DNA of 64,000 nucleotides from Talpa occidentalis (taxonomy: Eukaryota; Chordata; Mammalia; Eulipotyphla; Talpidae): the NCBI RefSeq assembly GCF_014898055.3, contig NW_023605305.1, positions 113,122,734 through 113,186,733 on the forward strand, read 5' to 3'. A model generated the notes under the pieces. That model ran no database searches. It had not been told where the DNA came from and saw only the letters and a list, made by a program, of their open reading frames with translations. This document shows, piece after piece, positions 1-10,765 of this stretch; position 1 is the first letter of the stretch; each line of letters starts with the position of its first letter. The position numbers and the translations under genes were made by a program.

Positions 1-1770
1 CCCTGGAGTGAAGGGTGAAGGCCCAGGAGGGCATGCCGGGAGGCACACACCTCAGAGAGGAACCCGTTGGCAAGTTTTAAGTGGGGGTGGTGCAGGCTCA
101 GCCTACAGCCACAGGCGGGGTAGTGATTTTGGTAGCAGAAGTACAAATTTAGCTCCTGTCCATCATTTCTTCTGGGTTAGATTTCGTCAGAGTTAAATTT
201 GTCCAACGAACATCATCTCTTCCTTGGTGAAAAGAATTTCCCCAAAGAAATTCCAAGGTAGAAGTGGATTTAGATACAAATAACTGCTGATTTTAGAGTC
301 ATTTCAGGAAATATGATCCCTGTTCATGCCTAAGTTTCCGTTAAGAGGGGGAAAAATAAATGTTTATTCCACAAATTGGGAAAAGCCACTAGTACAAATA
401 CCCCTGGGAGAAGTCGGTCAGCGGCTGGCCTGGGTAAGAGGAGCACCCAGCCCAGCTCCAGGCCAACGCCGCTGTCACGGTCGTGACCACAGGCGAGGCG
501 GCGACTCTCAATTCGCATCTGTGAAATCAGAGCTCAAATCGATGGGCTTCAGTTTCTGTGCTTCTCAGAAGTGGATCTGTCTGAATATTACATTTATGCT
601 ATGGCCAGTAGCAAGTGCTTTCCAAGGAGTTATTTTAATACCATGGACGAGTTCTAGAAGGGGAAGCCAGAACGAGGAGGAAGATCATATCCTGCTGCTT
701 GTGTGTGAACCCCTGAGCGGTCTGCCGAGCGCCTTCTGGGAAGCAAGCATCTGGCTTCTCTCCAAGGCATCTGATACATGTCCCCCCACCACCCCGCCCC
801 GCCTTCTGCCCTCAATGCCACGAACAAGCTTCGGCGAAAGAGAGCTATGACATAAATGGAGAAACTAGACTCCAGCTGTGGAGAGAGTCGTGTTTGTGGG
901 CTATGTATCTGGTCTCCTCTCTTTGGGAGTCTATCCTGGCTCTCCCGGGTCTGGCGTCTACGTGTCCCCCGGAGACCCCAGGGCAGCACTCTGCGGTGCC
1001 CTGTGCAGGGATGCCATGTGGGCACTGGCCCAGCCCTGCAGCAGGAAATGCAGGAGGGAGCAGATAGATGACTTCTTACAACGCTAAAGGGTTTTCTCGG
1101 GTGGCTCAGGACGGAACGACTGGTACTGATTTAAGGCCTCAATTGGTTTCACTACAAAAAAAGGGAGAAGGGAACTATTAACAAGTAACAGGGATTTCTG
1201 CAAAGCAGATGAGAGGCACATGTTAAAAAGTTTGTAGTCAGCTTGCTCTGGCTTTCAAATGACACTCACTGGAAGCAAGACTTGGTGGCCTGCTGAGTTT
1301 TGGAGGGGGATGGGGGGAGTCCCCACATGAACGAGTTTTTGAAGGGGGAGAGAAAGTCTATCCAAGAGAAGTTCACATTTGCTTCCATGCACTTTGAAGA
1401 CATGCTCGTATGCACTTAATGCACATCATAGCTGCTTTTCAAAGTCCACGTAGAGAGAAGACGATGGTATTCATTTTGCCACGGAGCAAATGGAGATACT
1501 GAGAATTCTTGACTCCGTTATGATCTAACAGCTTGTCAACTGTTGAGCAAGATTGGGAATGGCAGCCAGGCACGAAAGAGGCATAAAGAGGTGGTCTACC
1601 TTCCCTCACATTCCAACACTTGGCTGACTAGAAATCTCTCATCGCAGGAGAACTGGAGTTGAGAGGGAGGTCAGGCCAGGGGCCACCTCCCTTACCTGCA
1701 TAGCTCCTCCTTCCCTCTGTGCTCTATACCTGCCGGATCTGTGCTAACAGACTTGATTTAAACTTGACTT

Positions 1771-1940
1771 AATGGGTGAGCATGGACTACAGAGTCAGAC
1801 AAATCCAGGTCTGATCCCAATTATCTTACTGACCATGGGACATTGACCAGGCAGCGGCTCACATTCCTTGGTCATATCAATGGAGGTATGAGTATCTACC
1901 TTGGAGGGATGCTTTGAGAAATAAATGATATATATCACAA
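1771..1940 (+). mobile_element. MIR fragment
   Basis: The segment has the order typical of MIR: a tRNA-like gagcatggactacagagtcagac, then a diverged central region with gaccatgggacattgacc, then the tail ggatgctttgagaaataaatg. It is old and heavily diverged. Ends are approximate. Confidence 0.6.
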
Positions 1941-3874
1941 AGGCACACACAGACATTAAATATCTCTTTTTTGTTTCTTTCTATGAGTGAAGGACTGAAG
2001 GAAAGAGAAAGAAATCTTGGGGCAATGGGTTCTACTCAGGATGATTGTCAGGCCAGCCTCCATCTGCAGAGGTGAGCCTTGGCCTCACCACACACTGGTG
2101 AGTGTTAAGTCAGAGCCAGATGCCCATGTGTGGCAGCTGGAGGAGCCTCCAGGGCATGGGGCAGGCAATACCGCCCTCCACAGCTCCACCTCCCTGCACT
2201 GTATTTTCACCCCTGGACCAACGTGAAGAAGCACTCAGTAAAATTCATATCTGACATACACTTGCTCCAATCTTCATGGTAAACAGCCAAAATAACCCCC
2301 CAAAATACATGTTTAGCAGTGATCCCACATGAGGAAAATAGCCTAGAATATTCCTGTGTACCATGAAGACAGTTAAATGTGACCGTGAAGATCCTGAATA
2401 CCAAGCCTGCTGGCTTTTGCATCTTTCAATTGATCACTTCCAGATTGTAATTCAGAGGTTTCCACGTCCAGTTTCCTATGGGGCTTATTTCGTGGTGCTT
2501 CTTTCCTTCACGAAATTGAAAAACAGTAAAACAAAACCCCATCTGAGTCGGTAAAGAATAAATTTCCATGTAATTACTCAGTTCCACTCGCCAGAAGCTT
2601 CTCTCACATAACTTGATGGTATCTGCCCCTGAGGAGAGCTGATTCACCGTGTGTTCTCGAAAAGTCTTTGAGGCTTTCAGGCAAGCCAAGGTAGAATGTC
2701 AGCATCCTCAGACCTATGGTTTTCACTCTTTCTTGACCCTTGTTCGGTTCCACCATAAATGATGGAAGAACTAGGAGAATGACACCTCTGGGGACAAATC
2801 CAAAACTGTCCAAAACTGAACAGTGAGGTAAAAAAATTAATTACTCAAAGCAAAATCAATACTGCTTAAATATGGCTGGTAAGTAGCTGGGTGTTCATAT
2901 TTTCAATATGGGTGTTAAAGATATTTTTATCTCAAAAAAAAAAAGTCAGCTTCCTCTACACGGCCCTCAGAGAAGTGGGTAGAAATGAACACAGCTCTGT
3001 GGACTCCAGTGCAGGAGTTACCCTGAATTGCAAGCTCATCCTTCTCAACACGCAAATGTAAAACATTCAGGGTGGTGTCAATAGGATCCCATGGTTTTGA
3101 CCTTAGAATGAGCCCAGGGGCCTCCTTCTTCATCAAGTTTAATGATGGGCATAGATCCAAGTCTTTTCCCTTTAAAATAGTCTTTAATATAGTCACCACA
3201 TACCCACTTTCTAACTGGTCCTCTGGGGTTGGCCTCTGTCTGCACCCACCATGTTCTCGAGGTGGTGCCGCCATGTCATCACTTTCTGTTAACTTGCTCT
3301 GCGGGGTGCACAGCTGCTCATCTGCTGTTATGGTCATGTACAAGCAACTGGCCTCTGTCCTGGCGCTCGTACCTGATTTTCGCACTGGGAACAATGCCTC
3401 TCCGACTCTCACCTCTCACTCGAGGGGAAGCATGTGATTGGGGCTTGGGAAATCCAAGTATCCTGTTCTTTCCCCACCACGATAATTGCTTCAGGAGAGA
3501 CCCAATTAGAGCCGATGAGACCTAGAGAGGTTTTACTAGAAACTTTAGGAGAGAGGAACGTGGCCTTTCCATCACATTTAAACCTAGAAAGATGTAGGTC
3601 CAGGGCTGCTGGCAGCTGTGCTCCCACCACGAGGAGCCCCAGGGTGAATTCAGGTGGGAAGATGAAAGCCTGGAGCCACAGGAAGCCAGGGGAATGAGAA
3701 GTGCAGGTGGTTTTGAAAATCTGTTCCCAGCTGGATAGGGTAGGTGGGGGAATGTGGCAGAGAGGTGGATCCGGGTGTCCACCCCCAGGAGGGGGCGCCG
3801 GCACTCATGTTTGGTCACATGGAGCATTAAGGACTCTGGGAACAAAATAGAAAATGTAATCAATAACTGTTTTA

Positions 3875-4135
3875 GGGCCTCCCTGGTGGTGCAGGGGTAA
3901 AGTCTCAGCGCTATCAAGCTGTCACCAGCCACTGTAGCATGAGTTTGATCCCCAACCAGGGAGCTACCCACATGGTACAGCAGACCTCTCCTGTCTCCCC
4001 GCTGCTCCCCTCAGCAGTGTATTTCAGCAGATCCGCCTGTTCTGCTCCCCACTCTGTCTCTGGTGGATCCTCTCACCCCCACACCTCTGGCCTACATCCC
4101 ATTCTTGTATGCATAAATAAATCTTTAAAAAATAA
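3875..4135 (+). mobile_element. tRNA-derived SINE, bat Rhin-1-like, older subfamily
   Basis: The head starts gggcctccctggtggtgcag, which is tRNA-like. The B-box-like region is gagtttgatccccaa. The body has ctgctcccctcagcagtgta and ctctgtctctggtggatcct, and the tail is cttgtatgcataaataaatc followed by an A-rich run. A 13 bp target-site duplication with one mismatch flanks it (aataactgtttta at 3862-3874 and aataactgtctta at 4136-4148). Its head shares an unusual internal variant (gtctcagcnctatca, then agcatgagtt) with the copy at 8433. The family name is from memory. Confidence 0.85.
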
Positions 4136-4914
4136 AATAACTGTCTTAGTGGGTTGAATTGACAAACTCCCCCATCCCTCTCCAGAGCTTCTCAGGGGCA
4201 TTACCCTTAGCCAAGTGATAAGTGACATCTGTGTAACCCGCTGTCTGAATCACTGCAGTGACCATACGGTACACTGCTCTGCCCTCTGTTCCCAACCTTC
4301 CACTTGTTCAGTATCTGATCCCTCTCCCTAAGCGAATTGAACGGATGAAAACCCCAGACCAACAGAGACCTCATCATCCTAACTCTCTAACTACCTGACA
4401 AACATTAAAACATCCAATGGCATTAAAATGTGGTCCCGTGACGTCTGCTAATTGTCAAGAAGAAGGACATCTGTCAATGACATTTCCAGGTGGCATTGCC
4501 AGCTCTGGTCTCACTGGTGCAGGGAGCTTCAGTTATCACATCACTTGGAGACACCATTCACAAAACACTCAGTTTTGACCATATAAATAGTGTCTTTATC
4601 AGAAACAGCATCATTTGAACAACAGGTTGAACTTGGCTGTCATTAACCTCGCGTCTTCAAAATATTTTCTTTTTTCTCACGTGTCTGTATTGTCTCAGTC
4701 AACTTCCCTGACTTGTGCATTTTGTTCCTGACACCGGCAGTATTCAAATACACAATTTCTATCTCTAGATTCTCCAGATGTATGCACTCCCTTGCTGATC
4801 CTAAATGAAAGTCTCTGAAGGTAAAACCAGACCCTGGGCTTCATGAAATTAAATTGGCACCTATTTGGGCTAATGCTCAAGTAAATCCCTAGCAGGAATG
4901 AAGAAAGGTAATGT

Positions 4915-5075
4915 GGCCTGGGGTAAGAAGCCTGCCCTGTCAAGTGGGAGATATGCTTTGAAGTTCTCCATTTAGTTCTGCCACCAGTTAACTTCAACTA
5001 TGCTTCTAGGCTTCTCTGTGCCTCAGTATCTTTTTATGTAAAAGGCACAATAATGAATCCCATACATTCTTCTCC
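4915..5075 (+). mobile_element. MIR fragment
   Basis: The MIR core is recognisable in ccaccagttaacttcaacta and cttctctgtgcctcagtatc, followed by ttatgtaaaaggcacaataa, corresponding to the MIR CCTCAGTTTCCTCATCTGTAAAATG block. It is strongly diverged, with approximate ends. Confidence 0.6.
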
Positions 5076-6084
5076 AGATGAGAAAACAACTAAACACCCT
5101 ACTCAATATGCTTTTAAAAACAGAAGGATTTAAGTTTGTGCAAAAATGTGGTTAATTCTCCTATGTGCTTTCCTTGAAGTTTTATTAACATATGGGTCTT
5201 AACAAATGAGAAATTCAAACAACAGCAAGGGAAGGTTAAAAAAAGCATCCCACCCACATCCAAGCAGAATGATTGACCTGGCCTCCATCTCAGCACAAAA
5301 ATGTCAGATGATTGCACACTTGACAGGCCAGATAGTCATGTGGCTGAAGCAATGAGGCGATGTGAACACCTGGGTGAATTAGTCATGTTTGGATCTGAAG
5401 TTTGGTGCCCGCACTGCCAATACTCTCCTCACTAAATGGGAATTATTATAAAAATCCACTGGCCACTGAGGTCCCCACTAGAAGTCCACCACACTCTACT
5501 GGTGACACAAGACAGTTCAATCCAATAGCTATGTCTCCTGAGTTCATGTTATGAGTGATACTGTCCAGAGTCGCTGGAACTCTTAGCTCTTAAGGGGAGA
5601 GGGATGGGTAAAGTTACTTCTACATCCCTTAACATCAAGAAACCAAGCTGCATATTTTTCAATAATGAGAATCTGGATCAAGTTCAGTGTATAGTTCAAA
5701 AATGTATTCCAATTAAACTGTCTAGTGGAGTCTTGGCTTCCCCACTCCCATATGTATCCAATAATTCCACTCTCATCCCTGCACCAATAAAAAAGGGAGT
5801 CACTGAATAATTGTGATGTTTCTCAGTTTCTCTGAGAGCATTGCTTTCAAAGTGTCAACAATAGGTCTTCATATCAATAAACTTTCAGTAGAAGTTCCAT
5901 GAAACTTGAGCAGTTGTGTCAGGATCCCAGCGTCTGTGCCTGTGAAATATGATTTACCATTCCCAAAGATTATTCCACCTCATATCCACAAACATATTAG
6001 GAGGTCATACTCCAAGATGTCATCAGCCAGTGACCCTTCCTACCTAGGCCACAATGCCATCAAGTAGCCTCATTCATTGTTCTT

Positions 6085-6290
6085 CAGGCGCTTCCTGGGC
6101 GCCAGACCCTGTGGTCACTTTGGGGACACAGCAGTGAACATGATGTTGCCATTAATGCTGGACTTGGAAACTGACAACATCCCTGTCAGTCTTCCAGCAC
6201 CATCCTCCATGAGACATAGCTATGCTTAGCTAGAGCTTGGAAAGTCAACGGGGCAGATAAACAAGACGTCACCTAAGAAATAAATAGACT
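6085..6290 (-). mobile_element. L2-like LINE 3' end remnant
   Basis: The segment reads cgcttcctgggcgccagacc, then ctttggggacacagcagtga, the reverse-complement look of an L2 3' end (tgtgccaggcactgt, then ggggatacagcagtgaac). It is degraded. Boundaries and subfamily are uncertain. Confidence 0.45.
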
Positions 6291-6344
6291 CAAGTAGCTT
6301 TGCATGTCACATCTTCGTTTATAAGACGTGTTTACATGAATGGC

Positions 6345-6480
6345 CTCTTTGCCAGGTGAGAAAACAGGGTCTCAGAGTAGAAGTAATTTGATCCAGGTGA
6401 TACAGAGTTAACAATCATGAAAGATGAGGACCCAGATTTCCTGACTCCCATAAAACCTTTGCCTCCCACGGGATATGAAA
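6345..6480 (-). mobile_element. MIR fragment
   Basis: Reverse-oriented MIR core: gccaggtgagaaaacagggt, then agtaatttgatccaggtgat, then gaggacccagatttcctgac. These parallel the antisense MIR order of fall-off block, asymmetric core and tRNA-like block. It is old. Confidence 0.6.
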
Positions 6481-6774
6481 GACTCAGAGCAGTGGTCACA
6501 CCCTGAATATGTACTGGCCTTGCTTCTATCACGACATTATGGGGAGCAAGTCGCTTCCTAAGAAATTCCATTTTTCCTTCAAAAAAAAAGAGAACAAGAA
6601 AGAGATGGAAATTCTGGATCATTTGCCTGAACTGATCCCTGTGAAGATGAATGGTCTATCAAGTTTTCAATAACTAATCATCAGAAAAACAATATCTCCT
6701 GTCCCTGATGCATCTTCCCCTTGGGTATCCAAGAGATGACAAAAGAGGGATGCAGGAGAGGATGCTGATGGTGA

Positions 6775-6965
6775 CAGTGCGCACGTACTGGGTGCCACCG
6801 TGTTTTTTAATGCCCTAGTTCATTTAATCCTTTACCATTTTGCAGATGAAAAAGTGAGTGTCAGAAAGGATGAAGGACTTGACCAAGGTCACAAAGCTAG
6901 GAAGGAGGTTGATAAGAGACTAACCCAACTTGTGTGACTCCAGTCTATGCTTTTAACCACTGCAT
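6775..6965 (-). mobile_element. MIR fragment
   Basis: Good antisense MIR match by eye: ttcatttaatcctttaccat, ttttgcagatgaaaaagtga, ttgaccaaggtcacaaagct, and tgtgactccagtctatgctt. It covers most of a MIR consensus. Ends are approximate. Confidence 0.75.
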
Positions 6966-7936
6966 TCATTTTAAGTCCTGAACGATTTCATTCACTTAGG
7001 CTACAAACCTAAGTCAGTGTGAAAACTGCTAGAAGCTTCCCTAAAAGGAAAATGTTATATATGATCAAGTCCTAGAATGGCCCCCATCACAGTCATAAAT
7101 TCTAAAATTCAGATTCTATTAATGATGGTCATTTGATGGAACCGAATAAGCCGATCTGTCATCTTGACCACTGTCACTTTGGGGACTGAGAAGGCTGCAG
7201 AGGGAGACTCACAAAGCACCTGCTTGGGAGTTTTCCTTCGGGGACCAGGTCAGTGGGCCCTACCCCGGGACAGCCGCTGGCTGAGGAAAGGGACTCACAC
7301 CAGCCCACTGGCCATGTGCACGTCTGGTCTCAGGTTTTTCCAACCTGAGCTACAAGGGAAGGGAGATTAGAAATTGGAAGATAATCACAAAACAATGCAT
7401 GTGTGTGTTGGGGGTGGTGGGTGGGGGACACTGGAATGTCCACCTGGTCCATTTCCACATAAGCAAAACAGGAGGGAGCCCAGGGTGGAAAAATTCAGAC
7501 AGGCTTGCGCGGCCCCTGCTCACAGTGGGACCTTAATTCCTGTTGTTTGCAATTAAGCTTCTCACCTCTACAGAACTAGAATAAGAAAACACAAAGGCTG
7601 CCTAGAGGAATATGTGAAGTATTACGAAGATCTCTTCAAATACCAAGAGTTATGTGAATGCTTCGTGATCAAAACATTTATTTCATCACGCTCGTAATTA
7701 GGAACCTATCACCTTGATTTTCGGACAGGGGGATAGTTTTAAGCGCCAGGTGAAATGCTGCTACTGGGACCAGCTTGTCTGCACAAGTGGAGATGCTTTC
7801 ATTAAATCTGTAGCTACCGAGTTCTCTTCATTCTAGAAGATTCCATGTACCCCACTGCTGGGCCTGGGATGGGACATGCTGTATTCAGTTCCGGTCCCAC
7901 TCCCTTCGTGGCTGTGTCACAAAGCAGAGGCCTTAC

Positions 7937-8034
7937 CTTGCTGTTTCTGCATGGTGGTGAAGTCCTCAAAGGTGAGGGTGCGCACAGGGGGTCTCCAGAA
8001 GGCGTATGTCTCCATGATTGCTTCCAGGCCAGTC
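7937..8034 (-). CDS. TBX15: TBX15 coding exon F: post-T-box conserved motif
   Basis: The 98 bp minus-strand exon follows a tctccccag acceptor. It completes the Arg codon, encodes TGLEAIMETYAFWRPPVRTL then TFEDFTTMQKQQ, and ends with the first base of a Gly codon at a gtaagg donor. The YAFWRPxxRTLTFEDF block immediately after the T-box is shared by TBX15, TBX18 and TBX22; TGLEAIMETY and PPVRTL match TBX15. The next exon, expected to be the large terminal exon with Ser/Thr/Pro-rich C-terminus, is not found in the remaining 7.9 kb and must lie beyond position 1. There is no stop or frameshift. Confidence 0.96.
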
Positions 8035-8186
8035 CTGGGGAGAAGGAAAAGCAAGTGAATGCAACTGTAAGTAACCCCAGTAAGTTAAAAACCCTGAGGC
8101 GATTTTCCTGACACGTGGACATGGCAAGTCTGTCAGGGTGGGGCAGTGAGTGTGGAGGACACCAGCTGCAGGAGATACAGCACTGC

Positions 8187-8199
8187 GGGGGGGGGGGGG
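8187..8199 (+). repeat. G13 mononucleotide run
   Basis: Thirteen consecutive G on the plus strand, equal to C13 in the TBX15 pre-mRNA, about 150 nt upstream of the exon F acceptor. Likely length-polymorphic and error-prone in sequencing. Confidence 0.9.
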
Positions 8200-8432
8200 C
8201 GGTCCACGAACCCTGCCCCGATGGCCAGCAGGCAAGTCCTAACTATAACAGAGTTTCAAGTCGATCATCTTCAAAGAAGGTTCGCTCTACATGAAAAGCA
8301 ACGTTAAGTGTTAAAGGTCAAAGTCATAACATCAGGGGTAGAGGAGAGTGCAGCGTGGACTGTTTCCCTAGCGCTGTGCAGTGACACAGCCCGTGTTAGT
8401 GTCACACTGTTACCCTTAAAAGTTTCTTAACT

Positions 8433-8682
8433 GGGGCCTTCCTGGTGGCCTAGGGGTTAAGTCTCAGCACTATCACCACTGCAGCATGAGTTCAATCCCC
8501 AGCCAGGGAGCTGACCCACATGGCACAGCAGACCTCTCCTGCCTCACCCGCTGCTCCCCTCAGCAGTGGATTTCAGTGGATCCACCTGTTCTGCTCCCCA
8601 CTCTGTCTCTGGTGAATCCTCTCATCCCCACACCTCTGGCCTGCACCCCACTTCTTCTACACAGAAATAAATCTTTAAAAAA
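8433..8682 (+). mobile_element. tRNA-derived SINE, bat Rhin-1-like, older subfamily
   Basis: The head gggccttcctggtggcctag is followed by cccagccagggagctgaccc, acctctcctgcctcacccgc and the ctgttctgctccccactctg and ctctgtctctggtgaatcct blocks, ending cacagaaataaatctttaaa. It shares its internal head variant with the SINE at 3875, suggesting a common source subfamily. No convincing target duplication is visible, so it is probably older. Confidence 0.85.
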
Positions 8683-10324
8683 TTTAACCCAACAGAGACA
8701 CGCAAAGCAGATAAAAGGAGAGGGAAGGAATCACGTACACTTGAGTTTCTGTTTCAACAAGAAATACCTGAAGGCAAAAAACGAGTTTGGTTACAGAAAT
8801 TATCCCCCAATTAGAAGACCAAAACATTTCTGCAAATATTTCTCTGTGCTGTTGGGATCTAATGGTCAAGCTGGTCCTGGAGGGTCACATGTCAGAGACG
8901 GTCAGACTCGAGTCAACGTAACATGGCACTTTATAAGGACAGTGCTTCGGGCTTCTCACTTGCGGATGCTGGAAGTTGCGTTCCCTGAACTGTGTGCAGA
9001 CTGCCTGCTCTCCGCCCTTCTCTGACATGACCAGGTCCTGGTGTGTATTGTCTTAACATAATTATGCGGGATATCTCAGACACATGTTTGCCCATATTCT
9101 CAAAGCAGTTGGAGCTGCTTTTAATAGTTTGTGATTAACTGCTTCACTTCTAAGTGCAGGAGGAGGTTCGGGGACGGAGGGCAGGGTGGACGAGAAAGGT
9201 GGAGTGGCCTAAGTCCTTTCACTGCAAAGGCTGGAAGGGTCCTGGTGTCCCTCCTAGAAAAGACAAACTTCTATTTCGAGATAAAACTTCTGCGGCCTGT
9301 TCTTGGCCCCAGGTGATAACACTTTCAGAGTTCTCTTGTCCTCCATGCCAAGAACAAAGTGAGAAGCTTTCATTTAAGTGAGAACAAACATCCTTTCCTT
9401 AGAAGATCCCCTAGGTTTCTTCTCAGCGAGTGACTTCTCCACCATTGGCTCTTTGTGTCGGAAAATTTCCCCTCTGAAAGGCCTTACTTGCACAGTTAAC
9501 TTTCTAAAGTCTTCCCTGGAATCTTGGAGGCTTTAAATACACCGACGTTGGCAAACCAAACTCTGTATTTTAAGAAGAGGTTGAGAGGAGAGGGTGTTGC
9601 ATGGTGTTTATTAGCTGTTAATCTGTTAAAAGTAGGAATAGAAGACATCTCCACATAGTCACCCTACATTAATGCTGAATACAGTACACGAAACTATTTG
9701 TGGAGAGAAAGTGCCCAGGCAGTGAGGGAGTTCAGAGTCCTAAGGGATGGGCAGATAGAACAGGCTGAGCCTTCGAGAATATAAGAAACAGATAGGCCAG
9801 GCTTAGACCTTATTGCTCATTTGGAATGTTGGCAGCTCGTCAGAACCTCTTAGGGTTCACTTTCATGGTGCAAGAATCTCACTGCAAACAGCAGGGTCTT
9901 TATTGTTCCACCTGTCAGTCCATTCTTCCCAGGAACCAGAACCAAAGATGGTGACAAAAATATTGCCTCAAAGACAAAGTACAGACTCTTCTCATTTCAT
10001 ACTGAAGTGATAGAAGCAATAATCCACCAATAGACTGCCAAAGTTATCTTTATTTGAAGAAATGGAAAATGAAGTCTGGCTTAATTTTCATCACAGGCAA
10101 AAAAAAAAAAAAAAAAACTATGGCAAAGACATTCAGATTTTATTTAAGCAATCGACTCTAATATATAGGATCGTGACCATTTAGTCACTATATTTAAATC
10201 TAAAATCCAGCTAAAAGACTATAGAATCAAAGATTTTTAAATTTGGAAGGATCTTGGGTGTCATGTATCTCTGTATCATATGAAAACATCTTAAATATTT
10301 ATCAATCTCTCTTACAATATTTTC

Positions 10325-10765
10325 GTGGAAACAACATACGTTGAGTGGTCCACTCAGCAGATGTGGCATGTATATATGCATGTGTTCTTACAATGGAAAA
10401 CTACTCAGCTATAAAAAAGATGGACTCTTGACATTTATGACAACACATGTGGAACTGGAGGGGATTATGCTTAACCAAATAAATCAGGAGAAAGACAAAT
10501 ACTTTATGATTTCACTCATATGTGGAACATAAAGAAACAAAATAAAGGAAGAGGCAGAACTAAACTAAAACAAACCCTCCGGATATTACTGTAGAATTGA
10601 GGCTACCGGAATGGGAAGGGATGTGGTGAGAAGCAGAGAGGGGAACAGCCCAATGGACTGTGGTGGAGGATTATGGGAGCTTTGCTGTTGGGTGTGGTGG
10701 GTAACCACACCCTATACCCTTATACCATAGACAGTGTAATAAACCAATGTTTCCTCAAAAAATAG
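10325..10765 (+). mobile_element. LINE-1 3' end, older family, 5'-truncated
   Basis: The plus strand carries the end of L1 ORF2 (YNGKLLSYKK, ELEGIMLNQINQEKDKYFMI) in degraded form, followed by a 3' UTR ending near aataaaccaatgtttcctc. ORF2 here differs from the younger copies at 24110, 27236 and 32836, so it belongs to an older L1 lineage. It is non-functional and lacks the reverse transcriptase region. Confidence 0.8.

Larger units (their letters stand above)
1..7936 (-). other. TBX15: TBX15 intron after exon F (incomplete, runs off the left edge)
   Basis: I searched both strands for the terminal TBX15 exon and did not find it. The stretch holds one clear bat-type SINE (3875-4135), MIR fragments and an L2-like piece near 6085-6290. 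Open frames of 120-170 codons at 326-850 and 2927-3412 have no recognisable family, no splice logic and lie in a moderately GC-rich intron. I regard them as chance. Nothing else is supported. Confidence 0.8.

Noticed and set aside
326..850. 174-codon open frame on the plus strand
   Set aside because: No recognisable domain, Arg/Ser/Pro-rich composition, lies inside a TBX15 intron on the opposite strand, and overlaps other open frames. Consistent with chance.
2927..3412. 161-codon open frame on the minus strand
   Set aside because: I compared it with the expected TBX15 C-terminal region (Ser/Thr/Pro-rich with YPGLSDSG-like and FPTSPRLAASPEK-like motifs) and found no match. No good acceptor in the right phase leads into it.
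8486..9025. 179-codon open frame on the plus strand
   Set aside because: Its first third is the SINE at 8433 translated, and the rest is unique intron.
10093..10115. A19 run considered as a retrocopy tail
   Set aside because: No polyadenylation signal at the right distance and no matching flanking duplication found by eye.
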